Source: Phycisphaerae bacterium SM23_33 (GTDB lineage Bacteria > Planctomycetota > Phycisphaerae > SM23-33). From it: DNA of 7,195 bases. Positions 1-5,359 of this stretch are shown here, piece by piece. The translations under genes and the position numbers were made by a program. Within the stretch, counting starts at the first letter, position 1, and every line of letters starts with the position of its first letter. Where the stretch lies: contig LJUF01000175.1 in NCBI GenBank assembly GCA_001303665.1, forward strand, positions 1-7,195. The letters are read 5' to 3'. Below the pieces are notes generated by a model, which saw only the letters and a program-made list of their open reading frames with translations, was not told the DNA's origin and searched no databases.

Positions 1-7
1 CTCCTCC
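1..7 (-). promoter_or_regulatory. Shine-Dalgarno-like sequence of a possible divergent gene off the left edge
   Basis: Read on the minus strand, the first seven bases are GGAGGAG, a near-ideal ribosome binding site pointing out of the window. A start codon would fall a few bases beyond the edge. A minus-strand promoter-like pair sits about 45-75 bp upstream (52-80), which is the right arrangement for a divergent gene. The gene itself is not visible, so its identity is unknown. Confidence 0.35.
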
Positions 8-51
8 GATCACTGCGCCGCGGGCTGGCCTCTGTGCCCGCCGGGCCGCAC

Positions 52-80
52 ATCCTACCCGGCCGGGGCTGCGAGGGCAA
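52..80 (-). promoter_or_regulatory. Putative minus-strand sigma70-type promoter (divergent from leuA)
   Basis: On the minus strand TTGCCC (75-80) and TAGGAT (52-57) are separated by exactly 17 bp. Each matches the sigma70 consensus at 4 of 6 positions. The predicted start near 45 would give a leader of about 45 nt before the edge, ending in the GGAGGAG at 1-7. The match is moderate and the region is very GC-rich, so chance is possible. The rest of 1-133 holds only GC-rich inverted repeats (62-69 with 93-100, and GGGGA/TCCCC at 112-125) without a T-run. Confidence 0.3.
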
Positions 81-133
81 AGCGCCGGCCGGGCCCCGGC
101 TGCCGCCGCGGGGGGAGATTTCCCCGAAAACCG

Positions 134-162
134 TTGAACCGGCCCCGCCCCGCTGATATACT
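134..162 (+). promoter_or_regulatory. leuA operon promoter (sigma70-type)
   Basis: A -35 box TTGAAC (134-139, 4/6 consensus) and a -10 box TATACT (157-162, 5/6) are separated by 17 bp, the optimal spacing. The predicted start is about 168-170. This places the leader-peptide RBS (AAGGTGA, 171-177) almost at the 5' end of the RNA. The sequence is distinctly more AT-rich than its surroundings. It drives the leader ORF, attenuator and leuA. Confidence 0.75.
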
Positions 163-181
163 GCCTTTCGAAGGTGAAACG

Positions 182-238
182 ATGATCCGTCGGCGCCACA
201 GCCTGGGTTTGCTGCTTCCGGGGTTGCTGCTGCGCTGA
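182..238 (+). CDS. leuL: Leucine-rich leader peptide of the leuA attenuator (18 aa)
   Basis: A short ORF, too small for usual gene calling, reads MIRRRHSLGLLLPGLLLR and ends in TGA (236-238). Seven of its 18 residues are leucine (codons at 203, 209, 212, 215, 224, 227 and 230). They are clustered in the second half, and three use the less common TTG or CTT codons, whereas leuA itself mostly uses CTG. A good RBS, AAGGTGA (171-177), lies 4 nt before the ATG. The peptide sits between a strong promoter and an intrinsic terminator directly upstream of leuA. In known Leu attenuators the peptide itself has no function: the ribosome stalls on its Leu codons when charged tRNA-Leu is scarce. The Arg-rich start (codons 3-5) is encoded by bases that pair with 232-244, so it may be dictated by RNA structure. 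The name leuL is by analogy with enteric bacteria, not by sequence homology. Confidence 0.8.
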   Translation: MIRRRHSLGLLLPGLLLR

Positions 239-261
239 CGGATCGCGGGAATAGCGGCGGA

Positions 262-299
262 CTAGCGGCCCCGCGATCCTTGAGAAGGGATTGCGGGGC
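262..299 (+). repeat. Hairpin repeat, copy 1 (shared with the pdxA 3' end)
   Basis: The arms CTAGCGGCCCCGCGA (262-276) and GATTGCGGGGC (289-299) recur exactly at 5495-5509 and 5518-5528, in the same order and orientation. Only the loop length and sequence differ (12 versus 8 nt). This copy forms the core of the attenuator terminator. Confidence 0.6.
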
Positions 300-307
300 C
301 CTTTTTT
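267..307 (+). terminator. Intrinsic (attenuator) terminator upstream of leuA
   Basis: A 13-bp stem (267-279 with 288-300, one G-U at 275/292) closes an 8-nt loop and is followed, after one C, by TTTTTT (302-307). It lies between the leader peptide stop and the leuA start, where it would block leuA unless the antiterminator forms. It is the strongest intrinsic terminator in the window. Confidence 0.88.
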
Positions 308-368
308 GTGCCTTCGGACGACGCGGATGGACGAAAAAACAGGTATGGGCGATGGAAAGGGACCAGTC

Positions 369-1913
369 ATGACCGAGCCAAGGACAATCCTGATCTTCGA
401 CACGACGCTTCGCGACGGGGAGCAGTCGCCCGGCTGCAGCATGAACCTGAAGGAGAAGCTGGAGGTGGCCCGGGCGCTGGAGGGCCTGCGGGTGGACGTG
501 ATCGAGGCGGGCTTCCCGGTGGCCTCGCCGGGGGACTTCGAGGCGGTGCGGGCGATCGCCCGGGAAATCACCGGCTGCACCGTGGCCGGGCTGGCACGCA
601 CCATCGACGAGGACATTGACCGGGCCGGGCAGGCCGTGGCCGAGGCGGCTCATCCGCGGATCCACGTGTTCTGCGCCACCAGCAGCATCCACCGCCAGTA
701 CAAGCTGAAGCGGGCCAAGGAAGAGATCCTGAGAATGAGCGTGGAGGGCGTCCGCCGCGCCCGGCAGTACACCGACGACGTGGAGTTCAGCCCCGAGGAC
801 GCCTCGCGGACGGAGTGGGATTTCCTGGTGGAGGTGGTCACCGGCGTCATCGAGGCGGGGGCGACGACCGTGAACATCCCCGACACGGTCGGGTACGCCA
901 TACCGAACCAGTTCGGCGAGCTGATCCGCCACCTCCGCCAGAACGTTTCCAACATCAACCGGGCCGTCATCAGCGTGCATTGTCACAACGACCTGGGCCT
1001 GGCCGTGGCCAATTCCCTCGAGGCCGTCCGCGCCGGGGCGGGGCAGGTGGAATGCACCATCAACGGCCTGGGCGAGCGGGCGGGCAACGCCGCCCTGGAA
1101 GAGATCGTCATGGCCTTGAAGACCCGCAGCGACGTCTTCAGCGCCCAGACCCGCATCGACACGCGGAAGATCTATCCGGCATCACGGCTGGTGAGCTCCA
1201 TCACCGGCGTGCGGGTGCAGCGGAACAAGGCCGTCGTCGGCGAGAACGCCTTCGCGCACGAGGCCGGCATTCACCAGCACGGCATGCTGAGTCATCGCGA
1301 GACGTATGAGATCATGCGGCCGGAGGACGTCGGCCTGCCGGCCGGTCGACTGGTGCTGGGCAAGCACTCCGGCCGGCACGCCCTCAAGGAACGCATCGAG
1401 GCCATGGGCCACAGCCTCGACGACAGCCAGTTGAATGAGGTCTTCGAGAGATTCAAGGCCCTGGCGGACAAGAAGAAAGACATCTTCGACGCCGACGTCG
1501 AGGCCCTGATCGACCAGCAGTTGGGCGCCCAGGCGGAGGTGTGGACGCTGGACGGGGTGCAGACCACCGCCGGCTCCAATGCCATCCCCACCGCGACCGT
1601 CACGCTGACCAGGGAAGGCGAGAGCTTCACGGACGCGGCCACCGGCGACGGGCCGGTGGACGCCATCTACGAGGCCATCGGGCGCATCACGGGCATGAGG
1701 CTGGCCCTGAGGGACTATTCTCTGCGGGCGCTGACCTCCGGCAAGGACGCCCAGGGCGAGGTGACCATCGAGGTCGAACACGAGGGCCGGAAGCTGCGGG
1801 CCCGCGGCGTCAGCACCGACATCGTGGAGGCCTCGGCCAAGGCCTACCTGGCCGCCGTCAACCGGGCCATCACCGCCGCCAACGCCGCCCGGGAAAAGCC
1901 CGAGCAGCCGTAG
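369..1913 (+). CDS. leuA: 2-isopropylmalate synthase (LeuA)
   Basis: Catalyses the first committed step of leucine synthesis: acetyl-CoA plus 2-oxoisovalerate gives 2-isopropylmalate, in the cytoplasm. The 514-aa product is close to the usual 510-525 aa of bacterial LeuA. An N-terminal HMGL-like TIM barrel carries DTTLRDGEQSPG (11-22, catalytic Arg15 and metal ligand Asp16), HCHNDLGLA (204-212, metal ligands His204 and His206), GLGERAGN (233-240) and GENAFAHEAGIHQHG (291-305). A C-terminal domain from about 385 to 500 matches the LeuA allosteric domain that binds leucine for feedback inhibition (GDGPVDAIYEAI, DAQGEVTIEV). The ATG at 369 is chosen because AAAGGGA (356-362) lies 6 nt upstream and the family start follows at once. 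In-frame starts at 291, 327 and 345 are poorer, and 291 lies inside the terminator stem. It stands alone: no leuB, leuC or leuD follows, and the next gene is convergent. It appears to be controlled by the leader attenuator. Confidence 0.95.
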   Translation: MTEPRTILIFDTTLRDGEQSPGCSMNLKEKLEVARALEGLRVDVIEAGFPVASPGDFEAVRAIAREITGCTVAGLARTIDEDIDRAGQAVAEAAHPRIHVFCATSSIHRQYKLKRAKEEILRMSVEGVRRARQYTDDVEFSPEDASRTEWDFLVEVVTGVIEAGATTVNIPDTVGYAIPNQFGELIRHLRQNVSNINRAVISVHCHNDLGLAVANSLEAVRAGAGQVECTINGLGERAGNAALEEIVMALKTRSDVFSAQTRIDTRKIYPASRLVSSITGVRVQRNKAVVGENAFAHEAGIHQHGMLSHRETYEIMRPEDVGLPAGRLVLGKHSGRHALKERIEAMGHSLDDSQLNEVFERFKALADKKKDIFDADVEALIDQQLGAQAEVWTLDGVQTTAGSNAIPTATVTLTREGESFTDAATGDGPVDAIYEAIGRITGMRLALRDYSLRALTSGKDAQGEVTIEVEHEGRKLRARGVSTDIVEASAKAYLAAVNRAITAANAAREKPEQP

Positions 1914-1945
1914 GCCCTGCCGGCCAAGCAAGCGGGCCGCTCGGG
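1894..1945 (-). terminator. Possible terminator of the APH-type kinase gene, overlapping the leuA 3' end
   Basis: On the minus strand, CCCGAGC (1939-1945) pairs with GCTCGGG (1899-1905) and is followed by CTTTTC (1893-1898). The hairpin starts 14 nt after the kinase stop codon. The loop is long (33 nt) but contains an inner GGCC/GGCC pairing. The same hairpin lies across the leuA stop codon on the plus strand, without a T-run in that direction. Confidence 0.4.
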
Positions 1946-1959
1946 GTCCGCGAACGCAT

Positions 1960-2934
1960 TCAGAACCCGGGCAGGCCGGTGCGGCGGAAGTTCTCCATCA
2001 CGCCCAGCGACTCGCGGGCATACGCCCGGGTCATGGCCTCGTTGCGCCCGCGCCGGCTGCTCATGGAGATGACGATGTACTTCTGGTGCTCGTAGAGCAG
2101 GTAGAACATCCGGCGCAGGGCCGCCTCCGGCGGCGAGCGATCGATTCGGCCGCCGTAGCCTTCCAGGAAAGGCGGCCTGGTGACCCCGCAGTAGTCGGCG
2201 ATGGCCAGGTCCCATTCCGGATCTCCCCAACAGGCCCGATCGAAATCGAGCACGCCCGTCACGCGGCCATCCTCGGCGACCAGCAGGTTGGTCGCCCAGA
2301 TGTCGCCGTGCAGCAGCCGCGATGTCGTGCAGTGCTCGAACGCCGCCAGATTCTTCTCCAGCAGCCGCTGGGCGGCGTCGGCCGTGGCCCGGTCGTACAC
2401 GCCGCAGGCCACGACGTCGTCCAGCTCCTTTCGATACATCACGGCAAAGGCCTCGGCCCAGGTCCGCCGCGGCTCCATGCACTGGTGCTGGCCGAGATAG
2501 CCGAAGCGGTTCTCCGGGTCGGTAAGGGAGTGCACCTGGGCGATGTATCCGCCCCACTCGCGCAGCGCCCGGGCATGCTGCGGGCCGCTCAGGCCGGCCT
2601 GGCTCAGCGGCGCTCCCTCCAGCCGCGGCATGATGAGATAGTCCCGGTCCAGCAGGCAGCGGGAGAAGTCGTAGGCCACGATCGCCGCCACCGGCAGCGA
2701 GGTCTCGGCCAGCAGGCGAGCGTGGATGGCCGGCTCCTGCCGCATCATCCGCCGCTCGTAGAAGAGCTGGAGCAGGTCGTCCGGCGGAGCCACGCGCAGC
2801 ACGTAGCGGCGACCACCGTCAGACACGTCGAAGGTCTCGGAGAACTTGCCGGCGCCGAACGGGCGCACTTGCCAACTCCCCCCGTCCAGCAGCCTGGTGA
2901 CCAGCTCGCGCGACTTGGAGGCGGGCAACGTCAT
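1960..2934 (-). CDS. Aminoglycoside phosphotransferase (APH)/choline kinase-family protein
   Basis: A 324-aa soluble kinase-like protein. The N-lobe has a glycine-rich loop (FGAGKFSETF, 26-35) and YVLRVAP (44-50), where Arg47 occupies the place of the usual ATP-binding Lys. The C-lobe has the family catalytic motif LHGDIWATNLL (208-218, catalytic Asp211, metal ligand Asn216) and VLDFDRACWGDPEWDLA (228-244, metal ligand in DFD, 230-232). The family (Pfam APH) phosphorylates hydroxyl groups of small molecules such as aminoglycosides, choline, homoserine or sugars. The substrate cannot be told from sequence, and a resistance role should not be assumed. The ATG at 2934 is preferred over upstream in-frame starts at 3036 and 2967 because the homologous part begins just after it. 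A weak AGG lies 9 nt before it. It is convergent with leuA (46-bp gap) and separated by a terminator from the PEP-CTERM genes, so it is probably transcribed alone. Confidence 0.85.
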   Translation of the reverse strand: MTLPASKSRELVTRLLDGGSWQVRPFGAGKFSETFDVSDGGRRYVLRVAPPDDLLQLFYERRMMRQEPAIHARLLAETSLPVAAIVAYDFSRCLLDRDYLIMPRLEGAPLSQAGLSGPQHARALREWGGYIAQVHSLTDPENRFGYLGQHQCMEPRRTWAEAFAVMYRKELDDVVACGVYDRATADAAQRLLEKNLAAFEHCTTSRLLHGDIWATNLLVAEDGRVTGVLDFDRACWGDPEWDLAIADYCGVTRPPFLEGYGGRIDRSPPEAALRRMFYLLYEHQKYIVISMSSRRGRNEAMTRAYARESLGVMENFRRTGLPGF

Positions 2935-2941
2935 GCGGCAG

Positions 2942-2970
2942 AGCCTACCCGGGCAAGCGGCCTGCATCAA
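2942..2970 (-). promoter_or_regulatory. Weak candidate promoter of the APH-type kinase gene (near-leaderless)
   Basis: On the minus strand TTGATG (2965-2970, 4/6) and TAGGCT (2942-2947, 3/6) are 17 bp apart. Transcription would start about 2935, right at the ATG (2934), giving a leaderless mRNA. It lies just downstream of the terminator at 2987-3012, where a new promoter would be needed. The match is weak. Confidence 0.25.
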
Positions 2971-2986
2971 CGCGGGGGCGCCCGGC

Positions 2987-3012
2987 AAAACCGCCGGCGT
3001 CTCCACCGGCGG
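2987..3012 (-). terminator. Intrinsic terminator after the dockerin/PEP-CTERM gene
   Basis: On the minus strand a perfect 7-bp GC stem, CCGCCGG (3006-3012) with CCGGCGG (2991-2997), closes an 8-nt loop and is followed directly by TTTT (2987-2990). It lies about 105 nt after the stop of the 494-aa gene. A second hairpin without a T-run (TCCCGAT/ATCGGGA, 3083-3110) lies just 7 nt after that stop and may protect the mRNA 3' end. Confidence 0.55.
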
Positions 3013-3117
3013 ACAGCTTCCTCGGCGCAAGGCCAAGCCGATCCGGCTAGCGCCGCCGGAGGAGAATCACAGGCGCCGCCAGTCCCGATGCCCGCGCATT
3101 CGGATCGGGATTTCGGC

Positions 3118-4602
3118 TCAGGCTTGCCGCCTTCGCCTCAACAGCGGGCAGGCGCCTGCGGCGAACAAGGCCAGGGCAGCGGGTTCCGGAACTGGCGCGC
3201 CGGCGGCCTCGCCCGGCTGGTAATACATGGACCAGACGTTGTAATCCAGCCCGTCCGGAACGGTGTCGCCGTTGAAGTCGCCCTCGCCCCAGCCCACGCC
3301 GCTGGCCTGATAATGCAGGGACCAGTTGTTGTAATCCAGCCCGTCCACGCTGCCGTCCAGGTTGCCGTCGCCGTACTCGGTAGCCAGGATCTGGCGGATC
3401 AGCTCGTCGGTGTCGCCGCCGTCGACCATGCCGTCGGCGGTCAGGTCGTACCACAGGTCGGTGCCGCCTTCGCGAATCGCCCCGAACAGGGCATCGACGT
3501 CCAGCACGTTCACCTCGCCGTCCATGTTGAAATCACCGGTCTGGGAACCGGGAATCATGCTGCCCTCGGCGTAGTACAGGCCGCCATCATCCAGGTTGAG
3601 CCAGGTCATCCTGGGCCGGCCTGCCTCCATGGCCAGGGCGGTGTCTCCACATCGTTCGCCCGGCAGGCTGACTTGGGAGAACGCCCAGACGCCTGCGACC
3701 TTCTCGGCGTACCGCGCGCCCAGCGTGCCCTTGTAGCTGATGTGGGGCCCATCCTCCCAGACGATGCATGCCTCGTAGCCGCAATCCGTGCCGGCCTCCA
3801 CCGTCTCCACGTGCCAGTCCGCGCCGTCGTGCCAGGCGTACTTCAGGGCGTCGCTGCCCCGATCCCAGTAGGCCACATGCGGGTGCCCTGCATCGTCCAG
3901 GTCAATGGTCGTGTCTATGCCCGCGTCTCCTGGGTCGTCCACAACGTCAAACGACCATCCCCCGCCGGGCTGCTGCCAGGCGAACTTCAGCCTCTTGTTG
4001 TCCTTGTCAAAATAGCAGATGCGGCACAGGTCCGCCGAGTCCAGGGCCAGCGAGCAATACAGGCCGACGCCGCCGGCTGAATCGATCGTCTCGAACTGCC
4101 AGCCGGCCCCGGGAGCATACCATGCCTGTCGCAGGTCCCACTCCTGGTTGCCCGAGTAGGCGATGTGTGGATTGCCGGCCGAATCCAGGGCCAGGGAGGA
4201 ATACCAACCGCGGCCGGGGGCCGAATCAACCGTTTCAATGGCCCAGTCATCCGGCCCCTGCCGAACGGCATACTTCAGCTTGTAGTTCCAGAACTCGCAG
4301 TAGGCGACGTGGGGCACGCCGGCGGAGTCCATCTCCAGGGAGGCAAACCACCCGGTGTCGCCTTCGGTGTCCACGGTCTCGAACGTCCACTGCCCTCCCG
4401 GGGAGCGCACGCCGTAGCGGAGGTCGCCGTTGACGTGATCGAGGAAGGCCAGGTGCAGCGTCCCGTCCGGGGCGGCTTCCAGCGAGCTGTACCGCCCGCC
4501 ATCGGCCTGAATGAGGGCCGGCGCAGACCAATACACCTCACCGGATGCCAGCCGAGCCGGCAGAGCACAGAGCGACAACGCGAGCAGCGACAGACGGACC
4601 AT
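3118..4602 (-). CDS. Secreted beta-propeller-like repeat protein with dockerin-like calcium loops and PEP-CTERM tail
   Basis: A 494-aa exported protein. Residues 1-20 form a signal peptide (hydrophobic core, then RLASGE). From about 36 to 345 run some seven repeats with the pattern W-x-ETVDS, G-W-Y-SSLALDSAGNPHIAY, then a short hydrophobic strand. The Trp residues at 72, 120, 168, 216, 263 and 306 show a period of 48, 48, 48, 47 and 43, as expected for beta-propeller blades. Residues 356-463 hold four Asp-rich loops of dockerin/EF-hand type (starting near 357, 386, 412 and 442; for example DFNMDGEVNVLD). The C-terminus is VPEP (471-474), a hydrophobic segment, then RRRR, the PEP-CTERM signal recognised by exosortase systems. 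Dockerin-like plus PEP-CTERM proteins are typical of planctomycetes. The function is unknown, probably binding at the cell surface. The ATG at 4602 opens the signal peptide, with only a weak GGTG upstream. It lies 79 bp downstream of another PEP-CTERM gene and is probably co-transcribed. Confidence 0.85.
   Translation of the reverse strand: MVRLSLLALSLCALPARLASGEVYWSAPALIQADGGRYSSLEAAPDGTLHLAFLDHVNGDLRYGVRSPGGQWTFETVDTEGDTGWFASLEMDSAGVPHVAYCEFWNYKLKYAVRQGPDDWAIETVDSAPGRGWYSSLALDSAGNPHIAYSGNQEWDLRQAWYAPGAGWQFETIDSAGGVGLYCSLALDSADLCRICYFDKDNKRLKFAWQQPGGGWSFDVVDDPGDAGIDTTIDLDDAGHPHVAYWDRGSDALKYAWHDGADWHVETVEAGTDCGYEACIVWEDGPHISYKGTLGARYAEKVAGVWAFSQVSLPGERCGDTALAMEAGRPRMTWLNLDDGGLYYAEGSMIPGSQTGDFNMDGEVNVLDVDALFGAIREGGTDLWYDLTADGMVDGGDTDELIRQILATEYGDGNLDGSVDGLDYNNWSLHYQASGVGWGEGDFNGDTVPDGLDYNVWSMYYQPGEAAGAPVPEPAALALFAAGACPLLRRRRQA
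3238..3346 (-). repeat. Internal 90-bp duplication of a calcium-loop motif
   Basis: A 19-nt sequence at 3238-3256 recurs exactly at 3328-3346, 90 bp (30 codons) apart, and the flanks remain similar. It encodes the two DGLDYN-x-W calcium-loop motifs (residues 411-440 and 441-470) of the 494-aa protein. The near-identity at the DNA level suggests a fairly recent duplication or gene conversion of this loop. Confidence 0.6.
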
Positions 4603-4681
4603 GGTTCACACCGGCCCAGGGCCGGGAGAGCCGAACCAGCGGCACCTTCCGGTCGGCGAGGCCGCCCGACCGGGAACGACC

Positions 4682-5233
4682 CTACGAGCGGCGTTTCCTC
4701 AAGACCAGGCCAAGCACGCCCACGCCCAGCAGCCCCAGCGTGGCGGGCTCCGGAGTGATGTGCTTGACGATCGTCTCCGTGTGCTGAACGGGAACCCCGC
4801 CCGGCATCCCGAAATCCACGGTCACCGTGATGTAGTGCATGGTGCACGGCGGGCCGTCCACCTTCACGTCCGCGATCGGGATCCAACTGCACCCGTGGTA
4901 CTCGATGCTGGTCTGGGCCCACTCGGCGATGGTCTCGGCGTAGCTGGGCGGCTCCGGGCCCGAAGGCTCGGTCTGGAAGTCGAAGTACCACTCTTTCAGA
5001 TGCCACAGCGTGCCCGGCTCGTCGACGACGTGGAACCAGATGGTCTCCACGTCGCCCGGGTTCACCTCGATGACTCCGCCGCCGTACGGACCGGCCGGGG
5101 GCTGAGACGGGGGGTTCGGATCAGTGGGGTCACGCGGCGTGACGCCGATTTCAATCCCTCCGGCAGGTTGCCCCAGTGCGGCCCCGGCCAGGGCAAACAC
5201 GACCGCCAACGCCAATACAGACTGTCCTTTCAT
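4682..5233 (-). CDS. Secreted PEP-CTERM protein of unknown function (183 aa)
   Basis: No family is recognised beyond the sorting signals. Residues 1-21 form a clear signal peptide (Lys2, long hydrophobic core, likely cut after ALG). Residues 33-49 are a proline-rich linker. The body (50-158) is rich in Trp, Tyr, Val and acidic residues, which suggests a small beta domain, with cysteines at 115 and 130 that could form a disulfide outside the cell. The tail is TPEPATLGLLGVG..., a hydrophobic segment and RKRRS (160-183), a textbook PEP-CTERM signal for exosortase-dependent sorting. The start is firm: AAAGGAG (5240-5246 on the minus strand) lies 6 nt before the ATG. A promoter with a perfect -35 box lies upstream. 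The 494-aa PEP-CTERM gene follows after 79 bp with no T-tailed terminator between them, so the two probably form a transcription unit. Confidence 0.85.
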   Translation of the reverse strand: MKGQSVLALAVVFALAGAALGQPAGGIEIGVTPRDPTDPNPPSQPPAGPYGGGVIEVNPGDVETIWFHVVDEPGTLWHLKEWYFDFQTEPSGPEPPSYAETIAEWAQTSIEYHGCSWIPIADVKVDGPPCTMHYITVTVDFGMPGGVPVQHTETIVKHITPEPATLGLLGVGVLGLVLRKRRS

Positions 5234-5246
5234 ACCAGGCTCCTTT

Positions 5247-5266
5247 GCTGCCTTCGCGCTGCCTTC
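5247..5266 (-). repeat. Short tandem repeat just upstream of the PEP-CTERM gene RBS
   Basis: On the minus strand GAAGGCAGC occurs twice with an 11-nt period (5258-5266 and 5247-5255), immediately before the RBS at 5240-5246. It lies in a roughly 120-nt 5' untranslated region. It could affect translation or be a chance repeat. Confidence 0.3.
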
Positions 5267-5359
5267 TGCTGATGTGACGGGGAGCTACCGCCCGGAAATA
5301 CCCGTGGCGCTGGTATCCGGTGCGGCTGCCTCCTCTGTGGACACTAGGCTCAACCGAGC

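Larger units (their letters stand above)
184..307 (+). promoter_or_regulatory. Transcription attenuator of leuA: four-segment mutually exclusive RNA hairpins
   Basis: Four segments can pair in two exclusive ways. Segment 1 (184-196) pairs with segment 2 (232-244): 13 bp with one G-U. Segment 2 extended (240-249) pairs with segment 3 (270-279): 10 perfect bp, the antiterminator. Segment 3 extended (267-279) pairs with segment 4 (288-300): 13 bp with one G-U, followed by six T's, the terminator. Inferred logic: a ribosome stalled on the Leu codons (203-232) masks segment 1, frees segment 2, and 2:3 forms, so leuA is read. When leucine is plentiful, the ribosome reaches the stop at 236-238, covers segment 2, and 3:4 terminates transcription. 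Without translation, 1:2 plus 3:4 terminates by default. All pairings were read directly from the sequence. The switching is inferred from the trp/his/leu attenuators of enteric bacteria. Confidence 0.82.

Noticed and set aside
182..238. Leader ORF as a small toxin or membrane peptide
   Set aside because: The Leu-rich peptide could look like a short hydrophobic toxin, but its place between promoter and terminator of leuA and the three exclusive pairings explain it better as an attenuator leader.
291..368. Longer LeuA N-terminus starting at TTG 291
   Set aside because: The TTG lies inside the terminator stem and no RBS precedes it. The ATG at 369 has a well-placed RBS and fits the family start.
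1182..1931. 249-codon minus-strand frame opposite leuA
   Set aside because: It is antisense to a conserved gene, of biased composition, with no motif; a shadow of leuA codon use.
2086..4080. Long open frame on the plus strand (664 codons)
   Set aside because: It runs antisense through two genes with clear family motifs (APH kinase and the dockerin/PEP-CTERM protein), has no domain of its own, and is a typical GC-rich shadow frame.
4651..4671. Hairpin GGTCGG/CCGACC between the two PEP-CTERM genes as a terminator
   Set aside because: Only 6 bp, with no T-run on the minus strand; at most an mRNA processing or stability element, so co-transcription is kept as the working view.
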